NCBI RefSeq assembly: GCF_032362555.1
Contig: NC_083525.1
Coordinates: 7,363,501 to 7,427,500 of the forward strand
DNA length: 64,000 nt
DNA from: Amyelois transitella
Lineage: Eukaryota; Arthropoda; Insecta; Lepidoptera; Pyralidae
Reading direction: 5' to 3'
The notes beneath the pieces are model-generated. The model was not told the origin of the DNA and made no database searches. It saw only the letters and a list, made by a program, of their open reading frames with translations. Both the position numbers and the translations under genes were made by a program. Shown here piece by piece: positions 1 to 17,400 of the stretch. Numbering within the stretch: the stretch's first letter is position 1; each line of letters starts with the position of its first letter.

Positions 1-41
1 AATATTTTTCGTGACGGCATCTTTTCAACATTACATAAAAT

Positions 42-138
42 ATAAGACAGAGCCAACAGGTATAAAAAGATTGAAAGGCCACGCTAGACTGATTGAAACA
101 GTGACAGGTTGCTAGCCCATCGCCTAATTAATTGTAAC
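42..138 (-). mobile_element. Element A copy, partial
   Basis: Reverse-strand piece from ATAAGACAGAGCCAACAG to GTTGCTAGCCCATCGCCTAA. The outer ends are missing. RRP12 intron. Confidence 0.7.
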
Positions 139-182
139 ATCAAAAAATTATGAACATTAAATAATTAAAGCTATATGATATA

Positions 183-404
183 CTAGTGGCCGCCCGTGAC
201 TTCGTCTGCATAGAAACCCTATTAATCCCGCGGGAACTCCGGGATAAAAAGTAGCCTCTATGTTATTCTGGGTCTTCAGCTACCTACCTACATACCAAAT
301 TTCATCGTAATCGGTTCAGCAGTTTTTGCGTGAAAGAGTAACAAACATCCATACTGACATCCTGACATACTCACAAACTTTCGCATTTATAATATTAGTA
401 GTGA
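183..404 (-). mobile_element. Helitron-like fragment
   Basis: Closely matches, in reverse, the copy at 53385-53579 (shared CAGCAGTTTTTGCGTGAAAG region) and runs from ACTAGTGG to AATATTAGTA, the two family ends. Confidence 0.7.
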
Positions 405-618
405 ACGGGCCGAGGTTCTATTGGGTCGAGTTTAATAAAAACAGAATTTTGCCCGTTCAAGTCTTGTCGTCGTCTCGTCTTGGTGTCAATGTCGATTGTC
501 ATTTTTTTCACAGTCTGTCAGTCAGTTTTGGTCATCTAAATTGTAAAGTCAAAAAGTGTTTGTCCATGAAGGCTGAACGGCCGCTACAAGTAGTTTGACA
601 AGTGACATGTTCGAATAC

Positions 619-4894
<4,276 letters not shown>

Positions 4895-5386
4895 ATTTTT
4901 AGAAATTTTATACTGTAAATCTACTAAAAGAAACACACGTGGTGGCGAAATATTTCAAAGTAAAGTTAGCTATACAAAACAGCTGCATGGAGCTGTCAAA
5001 TTCAAACTGACATAAATCAAGTTAGCCAACACTTAAAAAATTGCTAGTATTATTGAAGACCTAAAGTACTTTCCGTCTGACGCAAATATACTTGGATAAT
5101 TTATCTCATAAGAGAAAAGAATCGTATTAGTAAATAAAACGGAACGCAGTTTTCTGATAATTTTTCATTTCATTCATCACTGTTCTTGTTTCATTGACGT
5201 TTTTCTTGTTTGTAAATAATAAACGCTGGAAATAGTACGCAATGTGAATTTACACGCATTCCGCGTTCGATTGCACATTACGTAAACGTTGGCCATCGCT
5301 TTGTAATTAATAAATGGCAGTTGTTTTACCATAACCTATATCATAGTGTTGTTTTGTTGTTGTAGTTTTAGTTATGCGAAGTGATA
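4895..5386. promoter_or_regulatory. Divergent intergenic region between RRP12 and Merlin
   Basis: Only 492 bp separate the two start codons, which point away from each other, so both promoters and both 5' UTRs must lie here unless there are untranslated upstream exons. The stretch is free of the repeat families that fill the neighbouring introns. I see no convincing TATA box. Promoter activity is inferred from position only. Confidence 0.55.
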
Positions 5387-8300
5387 ATGCCGCCTTTTAG
5401 AAGGAAGAAGGCTTCCAAGTCTTTCCCAGTAAAAGTGTGTACATTGGACGCTGAGCTAGAATTTAACCTTGAAGTAAGTTGTGGTCTAATTTTGTACATT
5501 TCGTTATCACAATCCATGCTAATGAGAGGTTAAACAATGCCCCCGTTGACTCACAGCGGTAGCTGTTAACTTGCAAATTGATATTAACCACAATACATAG
5601 GGCATGTAGTATAGTGTGGATGACTAGTATGCTGATAAACTGAGATTGTAAACAAATGTTTGCCATTGTAATAATGAAACAGCATGTAATAAAACTTTTA
5701 CTTACAGAAAATTATTTCCAATAAACTTTTTATTTTCTTACTAGTTTTAAAGTTGCTGTGTGGTTGCTAGCTAAGCTATCATTAAGCCAAACAGCTGAAT
5801 GTGGCCTTTTAGTCTTTTCAAGATTGTTGGCTCTGTCTATCCACAAGGGATATGGACATGATAAAAAGCATGTATTAGATTACACAAAGTAAGAATTGAC
5901 ACTCTCATCCCACCCAACTTTTAGAAGATATGTAATAAAAGGATTGATTTAAGTCACCAGAACTATTACTAAGTTATTTTATTATTAAGTTTCTGATAGC
6001 TCCACTTAACTGTAAATAGAAAACTAATGTACTGATTCAAACATTGAGGAAGAAAGTGAATTTTAAAACCATATCCTCAATCTACCTTCATGTAAAAAAT
6101 AAAAAAAGACAGGGTATAATTATATATATACAAGTGCTGCGTTTCCTGACTCCAATTGTAATATAATAGGACCACTTGCATCTCTTTCTCATGGATGCCC
6201 TTAAAGGCCACTAAGGGAGAGGATTATAAACTTAAGATTTTTCTTTTGGTGATGGTCTACCAAACTGTCACAATTTGCATCTCAAATCTATAATTTAACC
6301 AAACAGCTGAACATGGCTGATTGTATGTATGTATAATTATATAACAACTTGCAAATTTTCATAATGAATTCCACACATATTTATTTCAGTGGCGAGCAAC
6401 AGGCCGTGACCTGTTCGACTTGGTATGCAGGACAATAGGGCTGAGAGAGACGTGGTTCTTTGGCTTGCAGTTTGAAGACACCAAACATTTCATAAGCTGG
6501 CTCAAATTAGACAAAAGAGGTACTTGAGAGTGTTAATTATATTTGTTTTATTACTATTGTAATGTGTATATAATTATTTTTTATCTTGCCTTCAATAATT
6601 TTATCTCCGTTGGTCATAAAGCACTGTTACTACCTACCTAGTAGTATATAAAGATTGTTGATTCTGCCTACCCCGCAAGGGATGTAGACGTGACTATATA
6701 TGTATGTAAACTTCTTTCACAGTGCAAGACCAATGTGTCTCTCAAATGCCTGGTACCCCTTTTATGCTGCTCTGCAAACTGTACCCTGAGGACGTGGCCG
6801 AAGAGCTCATCCAGGAGGTGACACAGCACCTGCTGTTCCTGCAAGTCAAACAGGCCATCCTCAGCATGGACATATACTGCCCCCCGGAGGCGTCTGTGCT
6901 GTTGGCAAGCTACGCTGTTCAGGCTAAGGTTGGTTTATAATAGATTTATTTTCAAAATTGGATACAAGGTATCACTTATTGACGTCACGATTGTTACGAT
7001 AGTTCCAAAAATATTCTAAAAAAGTGGAAATACTGCAATAATATGTTCTGTCCTCTTTCACGTGCAAATGGAGCGAAGTTTTATTCATGTTTTTTTACCG
7101 TTTTATTGGTTTGTTACATTGAAATATATCAGAATAAAACCTTGGGGAAAAAACGGTTTTATTGAGATTTCGTCGTTTGTTTCGGAAAATATAAAAAAAA
7201 CGATTGGAAAACTATATATATATTCTATGTATAATTACCAATTTTTAAAACAATGATGCATATTGTAAGGTAATCAATACTTTTCCTATCGTATTTTTCC
7301 GTTTCTTTCATATTTTTCCGTTTTATTAATAAAAAACATGAAATATTTCATTCTTATCTTTCTTGAAACTTTCATAAAAAACTTGTATAAATACGAGGGA
7401 ATTTGAAAAAAACCGGAAAATTTCCCGCTTTTTTCAACCCTATTCCCATATCACGCTGTTCCTTATCCGGTCACTCAATTTTATGTTATAATTATATTTT
7501 TATAAATTATATACCACCGCCTCAGTTTCATTCTACAAGAATGATTTTTTTAAACGTCCGACCTGAGTTTTTGTTCATGGACGTCCTCATAGTGAAATGT
7601 GATAGATTTATGAAGCTTCTCAACCAACATGTTTTCCAACCAGTACGGCGACTATGACGAGAACGCATACAAGCCGGGCATGCTGGCCAGCGAGGACCTT
7701 CTGCCGCAGCGGGTCATCGACCAGTACCAGATGACGCCGGAGATGTGGGAGGACCGCATTAAGATATGGTCGGTGACACAACGCAATGCGCAAACGCAAA
7801 CAACGCATCACTTGAAAACCTATACAAAATCATCACTACATAGTATAAAACAAAGTAGCTGTTTTAGTCTGTTTGTCTGTCTGTATGCTTAAATCTTTAA
7901 AATTACGCAACGGATTTTGATGCGGTTTTTTGTAACGGGTAGAGTGATTCAAGAGGAAGGTTTTTATGTATAATAACATTTATAATTTTGCACCCGTGCG
8001 AAGCCGGGGCGGGTCGCTAGTAGATCATAAAATCTTCCTCCTGTTGTTACTTACGGTTACATCTTCACTTAAGTAGCTATGTACATTAGTTTGAATACTA
8101 ACCGATGCTTTTACGGTGAGGGAAAACATTGCGAGGAAACCTGCACATTCAGGCGACTGGATGTGTAACCATGATCGATCCAATACGGTTAAGGTTCCCC
8201 TGCAAAGGCTGCGGAGGTCAGACGGGAGTCGCTTCTTGTGAAAACCTGACTCACCAAATCTAGGCTCCATGGTCAAAGGCATACCCCGGGCTCCTCTCCA

Positions 8301-11300
8301 GAGTGGTGAGGATGCAACCGGGACTAAAGCCAGGAGGAAGAAGACATCTTCACCTGTCTGGAGAGGAGCCCGGAGTGAGCTCTTTAAACATGATCCAGTA
8401 TTGGTTGAGCCAGGTTTTTACACGAAGCGACTCCCGTCTGACCTCCGCAACCCTTGCAGTAGAAGCAGTAGAACTTAACCCAAAGAAGCAAGATAGGGGG
8501 AGCCTGTTTTTAGCTGACCATACATACACGCTCGGCATATAATACTGGCATATAAAATAGTAACTTTAATTTCTTTCTTAGGTATGCGGACCATAAAGGA
8601 ATGTCCAGGGATGAGGCTGAAATGGAATATCTGAAAATAGCCCAAGATCTGGATATGTATGGAGTCAACTATTTCGCTATCAATGTAAGTTTCATTATTA
8701 TAATGCTATCTCACTTAATATCTTCTTCGTTAAGGAAATATACAAGGAGAGTGTGGAGAGAAAGGTCGGAGTGGGAAGACCTAGACGAACGTATCTTGAT
8801 CAAATTAATGACGTCCTGGCAAAGGGTCAGGTCAAGAGTATCCGAAACAGCCGAGCTTTACCGAGATTTTGCCGGATTTACCGAGCTTGGATCATCAATC
8901 CTTCCTTGACCGCGTACCAATTAGTTGTGTACATACATTAGTTTAAGTGCTAACCGATACTCTTACGTTGAAAGAAAACATTGTGAAGAAACTTGTACTT
9001 ACTGGGTGTCTAATCATGATCTAATATGGGTAAGTTCCGCTACAAAGGTTGCGGAGGTCAGACCAGAGTCGCTTCGTGAAAAAACCTGACTCACCCAATC
9101 CAGGTCATCATGGTCACCGGCGGATCTTCCTCCTGGCTTTAGTCCCGGTTACAACTGGCGAGGTCTGCTACATTTCTGATTAAGCTACAAAAAAACAATA
9201 ATATATACAAAAGGACCACTCCATCTCTCGCCCATGGATGTCGTAAAAGGCTACTAAGGGATAGGGCTTATCAACTTGGGATTCTCCTTTTTGCCGTGTG
9301 GTTCCCGGCACCATTACAAAAGAATAGGACCACTCCATCTCTTTCCCACGGATGTCGTAAGAGCCGACTAAGGGATAGACTTGGGATTCCTCTTTAATGT
9401 AAATCCCTGCCAATCTAAGGTCTGCCGCGCCGATGGATGCATGGCTAGGGGCGAGCCTAGTCTCGAGCGTGCCACTTCCGCCATGGGGTTGGGCGACCCC
9501 CAGGTAATGGCTAGCCTTACCCTGGCATGCGGGGCTCTGCTGGGGCGGACAAAATTTTTCCCTAGCGTCTCGTGGGAATCGCATGGATGCAAATTTTTTG
9601 AAAGAGCACCTAGATGGCGGCGATGGTGTCCGCACCCCATCACGTCTCGTTCCCGGCGGGAGCGGTATGCGGTCTGCTGAAAGCCGCTTTGCGACGATGA
9701 ATGTAAGAGGAGGAATGAAGGATAAGATTGAGGAAGTATGCCAGATGATGGATGAAAGACGTTTGGATGTGTTGTGCGTGAATGAAACGAAGCGGAAAGG
9801 ATGCGACGCGACGCAGCACGGCCCTTACACGGCGTATTGGTCTGGAATTTCCAGTACCAGCCGAGGCTGTCAAGGGGTCGGTCTAATTCTTTCTGCACGA
9901 ATGGCTGAGTGCGTGAATGAGTATGAGTGTGTCAGCCCTCGTCTTCTATGGATTAGGCTGAAAGTTGGAATCACTCGGATCTTCGTTCTAGGTGTTTATG
10001 CACCTTGGGATGTGGGTTCGAGGGGTACAACATCAGCAAAAAGCGAAAACGAGGAGTTCTGGAATAGTGTAAGAGAAGTATTGAAAGTTACCAAGCCAAA
10101 TGAGAAGATTATTATGTTAGGTGATTTTAATGGATGGGTGGGTGTAAAGCGTGATGGATATGAAAAGGTGCTTGGTGCGTTTGGTGACGAAAAGGTGAAT
10201 GATAATGGAAGAAGTGTATTAGAAATTTGTCTAGAGTGGGATCTTTTTGTGTCGAACTCAATGTTTCAACATAAAGAGATCCACACCTACACAAGAGTGG
10301 AAGGTATTTTAAAAAGTATGATAGACTTTGTGATTGTAGATGAAAGATTGAAGAACAAAGTGCTGGATACCCGTGCATATCGCGGTGCTGGCATTGACTC
10401 GGACCATTTACTGGTGATATCCCGGATAAGGGGTATCTTCAATCGCTGGCGGCACAGGGTAAGGGAGCAAACCAGCGCTTTGGAAAGAGTAAAAGTAGAA
10501 AATTTGCAAGATATGGATGTAGGTAAGAAGTATATTAATAGACTGAAGGATGAATTTGAAGATTTAGAGGAAATGAGCGATATTGAAGATGGATGGAAGG
10601 AATTTAAAGAAAGAATTGTGAAAGTAGCTGTTGAAGTGTGTGGTGTAAGTAGAAGAAGGAAAGGAAAAAATCACAAAAATGCGTGGATGAGTAAAGATGT
10701 GCAAGAACTTGTGCGATTAAAGAAGAAAGCATGGCTGGATTTGTTAGCAGCAAAAGCTAACTTAAGAATGCAAGAGGTTATAGATGAAGATGTGAATGAA
10801 GCACGTAAGGAATATAAGAAAATGAAAGATTTGGTTAAGAAAGCTGTGATTAGAAAGAAAGAAGAGTATAAAGAGGATTTTGATAAAAGGCTATCAGAAG
10901 ACTTTCAGTCAAATCTGAAAGTATTCTGGAAATCCGTAAGGTCAGCCCGAGGAAATACTATAACCAGAGAGCTGACTAGGATCAGATGCCAGGATGGTAG
11001 CGTTGTGAAAGGAGAAGAATGTGTACTAAAGATATGGAAGGACTATTTTTAAAGGTTATTTGAAAAAAAGGAAGGAAATAAGAAAGATTTCTGCTATAGC
11101 GAAGAAAAAGAGAATGAGATGGAAGGCGAAATTGAAATGTTCGAAATTGTGGAAGCACTTAAGAGTATGAAAGCGGGAAAGGCTGCTGGGTGTGATAGAG
11201 TGTCGGTCGAGATGCTTAAAGCAGGAAAAGGCGTAGTAGCTAGTCAGTTGTACTGCCTTTTCAATTTGTGTTGGAGAAGCGGCCGAGTACCAAAAGATTG

Positions 11301-14300
11301 GTGTAAGGCTGTTATCGTGCCACTTTACAAAGGAAAAGGGTCACAGCTGGACTGCAAAAATTATCGTGGTATAAGCCTGCTTAGCGTCGTCGGCAAATTG
11401 TATGCTAAGGTATTGATTAATAGAGTCAGGAATGAAACTGATGACAAAATATGGAATGCTCAAGCGGGATTTCGAAAGGGAATGGGATGTACTGATCAGG
11501 TCTTTTCCTTGCGGTGCATAGCCGAAAAGTTTTTGGCCAAGAGTCAAAAAGTCTATTGCACATTCGTAGATCTGGAAAAGGCCTATGACAGAGTTGAGAG
11601 GAATGAATTGTGGTCAGCACTTTCTATGCATGGGGTGAGCAGTCTCTTAATACGAGCACTGAAATCCTTATATGAGGATTCGAGTGCTTGTGTCAGGATA
11701 AACGGAGCGCACACTGAGTGGTTTAAGATTGAGAAAGGCGTTAGGCAAGGATGTGTTGCGTCACCGTGGCTGTTCAACCTATTTATGGATAGCTGTTTGA
11801 CAGATTTGAAAGAGTCTAAAAGTGGATTAAGGATGAATGAGTTACTCGTCAAATGTCTGCTCTATGCCGACGATCAGGTTATACTGGCGTCATCAGCGGA
11901 GGAGTTACAGGAGATGGTAAACTGTATGCATGAAGCTTTAAAAGAGAAAGGAATGAAAGTGAACGTAAGTAAAACTAAAACACTGGTTTTTGAAATGGAG
12001 AAAGAAATGACAGCATGTAATATTTTGATTGGAGGAGAAAAAGTGGAGCAAGTGAAAGAGTTTGTATATCTAGGATCAAAGTTTACATCAGATGGCAAGT
12101 ATGATAGTGATATTGAAAGGAGAGTGAACGCGGGGAACATGGTGAATGGAGCTTTGCATGCCTTTATGAGCAGTCAGAAACTATCCAAAAAGGCTCGACT
12201 GGCTGTGCACAGGGGCGTGTTGGTCCCGACATTAATGTATGGGAGTGAAAGTTGGGTATGGCAAAAGAAGCACGAAAGCAGAATAAATGCAGTGGAAATG
12301 AGAGCGTTAAGGAGTATGATGGGTGTGAAATTGAGTGACAGGATAAGGAACAGCGTGATAAGGGAATGTTGTGATGTGAAAGAAGATGTAGTTACAGGAA
12401 TAGAAAAGGGTATGTTAAGATGGTTCGGTCATGTGGAGAGGATGAATGAAAGCAGGTTGACTAAGCAGATATACAAGGAGAGTGTGGAGGGAAAGGTCGG
12501 AGTGGGAAGACCTAGACGAACGTATCTTGATCAAATTAAGGACGTCCTGGTAAAGGGTCAGGTCAAAAGTACCCGAAACCGCCGAGCTTGTATGAAGAGA
12601 GTTATGAATGTGGACGAAGCGAAAGAAGTATGCAGAGATCGTGGCAAGTGGAAAGAGGTAGTCTCTGCCTACCCCTCCGGGAAAGAGGCGTGATTTTATG
12701 TATGTATGTATGTATTCTCCTTTTAGGCGATGGGCTAGCAACCTGTCATTATTTGAACCTCATTTCTATTATTAAGCCTAACTACTGAACCTGGCCTAGT
12801 CTTCAAGACTGTCCTGTCTACCCCGCCAGGAATATAGACGATCGAATTAATGTATTTTTCAGAATAAAAAAGACACCGATCTATATTTAGGCGTGACAGC
12901 TCTAGGACTCAACATATATGAGAAGGATAATAAACTTACGCCAAAAACTACATTCCCGTGGTCCGAGATAAAACACATATCGTTCGACGATAAGAAATTC
13001 GTCATCAAATTCGTCGATAAGTCTGTGACGAACTTTATATTCTTCTCGCCAAAAGGAATGAATAAATTGGTAAGTGTTTATTTATTTATTAAAAAAAATA
13101 TTTTTTACAAACACTGTTGATACAAAATAACAATGATATATAAATTTTCAATTTCAATTCATTTATTGCATATCATTTTGTACATTTCAGTTCTAATTAC
13201 TACAATAGTCACTGGTTTAAAAATGGGTATAGGTATTATGAACCTCATAGGGTATAGCAACATATAGCGGATAGCGGACTAGATACTATCTTAAATTGGG
13301 TCAGTCAAAGAAATTATGTGGGTGTTAAAGAAATTACACAGCTTATTCTTCCCTTATATGTCAATGCAAAAAATATGTTAAGAAAAAAAAACCGGGTGGT
13401 TCCCGGCAACAATAAAAAAAAAAATAAGGCCACTAAATCTCGTCGCCATGGATGTCGTAAAAGCCGACTAAAGGATAGGCTTATAAACTTGGGACTCTCT
13501 TTTTAGGCGATGGGCTAGCAACCTGTCACTATTTGAATCTCAATTTTATCATTGAACCAGAACAGCTGAATGTGGCCTATCAGTCTTTTCAAGTCTGTTC
13601 GGCTCTGTTTACTCCTGAAGGGATATAGACGTGATTATATGAATGAACATATGTATGTATTTGTTTGAAGAAAATCATCTGCCAATTATTTAAACAGTAT
13701 TAATTATTGTTAAGTGCCAGTGCCCAACACGGCGCAATATAAATACAAAATACATATAATTAATATAATATATAATATATGTAGGTACATAATAAATACA
13801 AAATTGTATGTTGTTTGTTTTTTGTTTTTATTTAAATCCTTTTTGTTAGAAGAATAGTGAGTCTGTGGTACGATGTAAGACGTTATAAGATGTGTTTCTA
13901 AGAAGTCCAATAAAATAAGAAGATTTACGATATAATTCCGCACTGTTTTACTTTCATTCCCACATATATGTATTACCACATATATGTAGTGCCGTGTGGT
14001 TCCCAGCACCAATAAAAAAAAAAAGAATAGGACCACTCCACCTCTTTCCCATGGATGTCGTAAAAGGCGACTAAGGGTTAGGCTAACAAACTTGGGATTC
14101 TTTTTTAGGCGATGGGCTAGCAACCTGTCACTATTTGAATCTCAATTCTATCATTAAGCCAAATAGCTGAACGTGGCCATTCAGTCTTTTTAAGACTATT
14201 GGCTCTGTCTACCCCGCAAGGGATATAGACGTGACCATATGTATGTATATATGTTTAACATAGATTCTGGACCTGTGCATCGGTAACCACGACCTGTACA

Positions 14301-14437
14301 TGAGGCGCCGCAAGCCGGACACCATGGAGGTGCAGCAGATGAAGGCCCAGGCCAAAGAGGAGAAACAGGTGATAAGCAGATATATATATATTTACAAGAC
14401 AAGGCACTGTCTACCCCGCGAGGGATATAGATGTGAT

Positions 14438-14486
<49 letters not shown>

Positions 14487-17400
14487 TAATAATAATAAAT
14501 AAATAAATAGATTGAGTTAGCCCAGAAGTAAGTGCGAGACTTTTGTAACGAGATACTAACTCAACGATACTATATTTTAAATATTAAATATAAATACTTA
14601 CATACTACCACTTTAAAAAGTTACACCGATGTACCTGCGCAGAAATCAATTTTTGTCATGGCGCGAAAATACGCGGGATCAAAACCGTTCGCTATTGGCT
14701 AATTGCGCAGGTACGCGCCATGTCTGGAGTTCGCAGGAGGTCGTCGCGGCGTCGCGGTAGTCGGTAATGAGCGAGATACACGACTCCTGTTGTTTTGGGA
14801 TTTAAAATCCTATGTAGTAGCAATAAGTTCGTTATTTCACAAATGTTTTCATTCGGCCAGATTCGGCGGTCGGTTGTACTATTCTGCGCCGTCGAACAAT
14901 GCCGATGTAACTTACCTATAAAAGTGGTAGGCCTGTACCTATATAAGCATTGGATGTTTATCCATGTAAGTATTTATACACGATAAGGTCGGACATATGC
15001 ACGAGTGACTTCAAAACTGCTTCTATATTATCTTGTGTGGTGTGGAACCTTAAAAAATAATCTCAATTCTACCATTAAATCAAACAGATGAACGTGGCCT
15101 ATCAGTCTTCTCAAGACAAGGCTCTGTCTAACCCGCAAGGGAAATAGATGTGATTATATGTACCTATATATGTATGTATTTTTATTTTACTCTGTTCTAT
15201 TCTAAAGGATTGCCAGTAGAATTTGATATAAAAACCGGCCGAATGCATGTGAGGCTCGCGCACGAAAGGTTCAAAATCCACCAACATTACGTTTTTTTTT
15301 AAATTTAATTCAGGTTATTTATTATTATAGCGTCGTCAAGTGGAACGCAACAAGTTGGCGAGAGAGAAACAACTAAGAGAAGCGGCAGAGAGAGAGAGGG
15401 CCGCCATGGAGCAGAGACTTCTACAGTATCAAGAGGAGATAAGACTGGCCAACGAGGCTCTGGTAACTATGTAGTTGGAAACTCTTGTAGCGAGCTCCAT
15501 AAATTGAGCCGAATAATGATAAATATTAATAATCTTGTGTTACGAGATACTAACTCAACGATAATATATTTTATAATAAACTAGCTGTGCCCGCGACTTC
15601 GTCCGCGTGGAAAGGTTATTTTGGGCATCATTGAAGCCCTAAATTTATTCATCCTTGATAAATAATTTTTTCCCCGCTTTTTCACATTTTTCATTATTTC
15701 TTTGCTCCTTATAGTTGCAGCGTGATGTTATATAGCATAAAGCCTTCCTCGATAAATGGTCTATTCGACACAAAAATATTTTTTTAATTCGAACCCGTAG
15801 TTCCCGAGATGAGCGCGTTCAAACACGCTTCACGCGGACGAAGTAGCGGTAGTAATATGATAGCGAAGCACTAGTACGACGTAGTAGTACAACTAATATG
15901 CAATAAATGAAAATTTTGATGTACAATAAATGAAAATTTTCATTTCCAATAAATGAAAATTTTGATATCCAATAAATGAAAATTTTGATAACCAATAAAT
16001 GTAAATTTTTATATCCAATAAATGTAAATTTTGATGTCCAATAAATGAAAATTTTGATAACCAATAAATGTAAATTTTTATATCCAATAAATGTAAATTT
16101 TGATATCCAATAAATGAAAATTTTGATGTGCAATAAATGAAAATTTTGATATCCATAAATGTAAATTTTGACATCCAACAAATGTAAAAAAAAATTGAAT
16201 TGAACATTATGAATGAATTGAACAGCGGCGGTCCGAGGAGACGGCGGAGCTGCTGGCGGAGAAGGGCCGCATGGCGGAGGAGGAGGCGTCGCTGCTGGCG
16301 CAGAAGGCCACGGACGCCGAGCGCGAGAACGCAAGGCTGCGGCTCTCCGCCATCAGGACCGAGGAGGAGAAGGTGGGGGGGGTTTAATCATTTATTTATT
16401 CCTTGAATATGTTCACAATATACTATACATAGGTCTCAAGTATTCGAGCACAGTTTCTGTTAACACACATTCTACCTTTGAAGGCGTCGGAATTATGTAT
16501 ATAGGTACATGTATTTTAAATAAGCAGCGTAATAGGCTCTGTCTAATTATTACCATTTGGTCATTTTAATGTCAAATAATTATAATAAATTTGTCAAATT
16601 AATTTCTTTTTCTTTCAGTTCTACTTGAATATTTTTTTGTTATCAGAAAACTCCTAGTACAAATGGAAACATTGATTCCAATAGTATAAAATTTGCCTGT
16701 TTAAAAGACGGCCATTATTTTTAAACCTTCTTCCTCACCTCCCTGTATAGGAGCCCGGAGTCAGCCTTTGACCATGGAAACCTTAAACACCTTGAAATAA
16801 ATAAATAATAAATAAATATATATGAGACAAATTACACAGATCTGAAATCTTGTCAAACAGGTCCACCTAGAACGCAAGACTCGCGAAGCGGAATTTCTGA
16901 CCGCTCGTCTGGTAGAAGAGTCAGAGAAGCGCGCTGCCGAAGCGGAGCGGCTGAAGGCTGAACTGCTGGCGGCCAGGGTCGCGGAGAAGCAGGCAAAGGA
17001 GAAGCTTCTCAACTTCCTCAGCAGGACGTCCACTGGATCACTGCCGCCGGTCAATGGCATGGTGAGTTGTGCATACATACATATGGTCACGTCTATATCC
17101 CTTGCGGGATAGACAGAGCCGACAGTCTTGAAGACTGATCGGCCACGTTCAGCTATTTGGCTTAATGATAGGCCCATCGCATGAAAAAGAATCCCAAGAT
17201 TGTAAGCCTATTCCTTAGTCGCCTTTTACGACATCCATGGGAAAGAGATGGAGTGGTCCTATTCTTTTTTGTATTGGTGCCGGGAATCACACGGCACATG
17301 GTGAGTTGTATATTATATATCACGGATTTGTCCCTTATGGGTAGACAGAGCCAACAGTCTCGTGTAGACTGTGAAAGGCCACTTTCAGCTGTTCGGCTTA

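Noticed and set aside
9368..9898. 176- and 151-codon minus-strand frames over the LINE leader
   Set aside because: They are antisense to the LINE 5' region and element A head and match no protein motif I recognise.
15819..16334. 171- and 104-codon minus-strand frames with IFIYW repeats
   Set aside because: They come from the 23-bp minisatellite; three units make 69 bp, so no stop appears. No gene-like composition.
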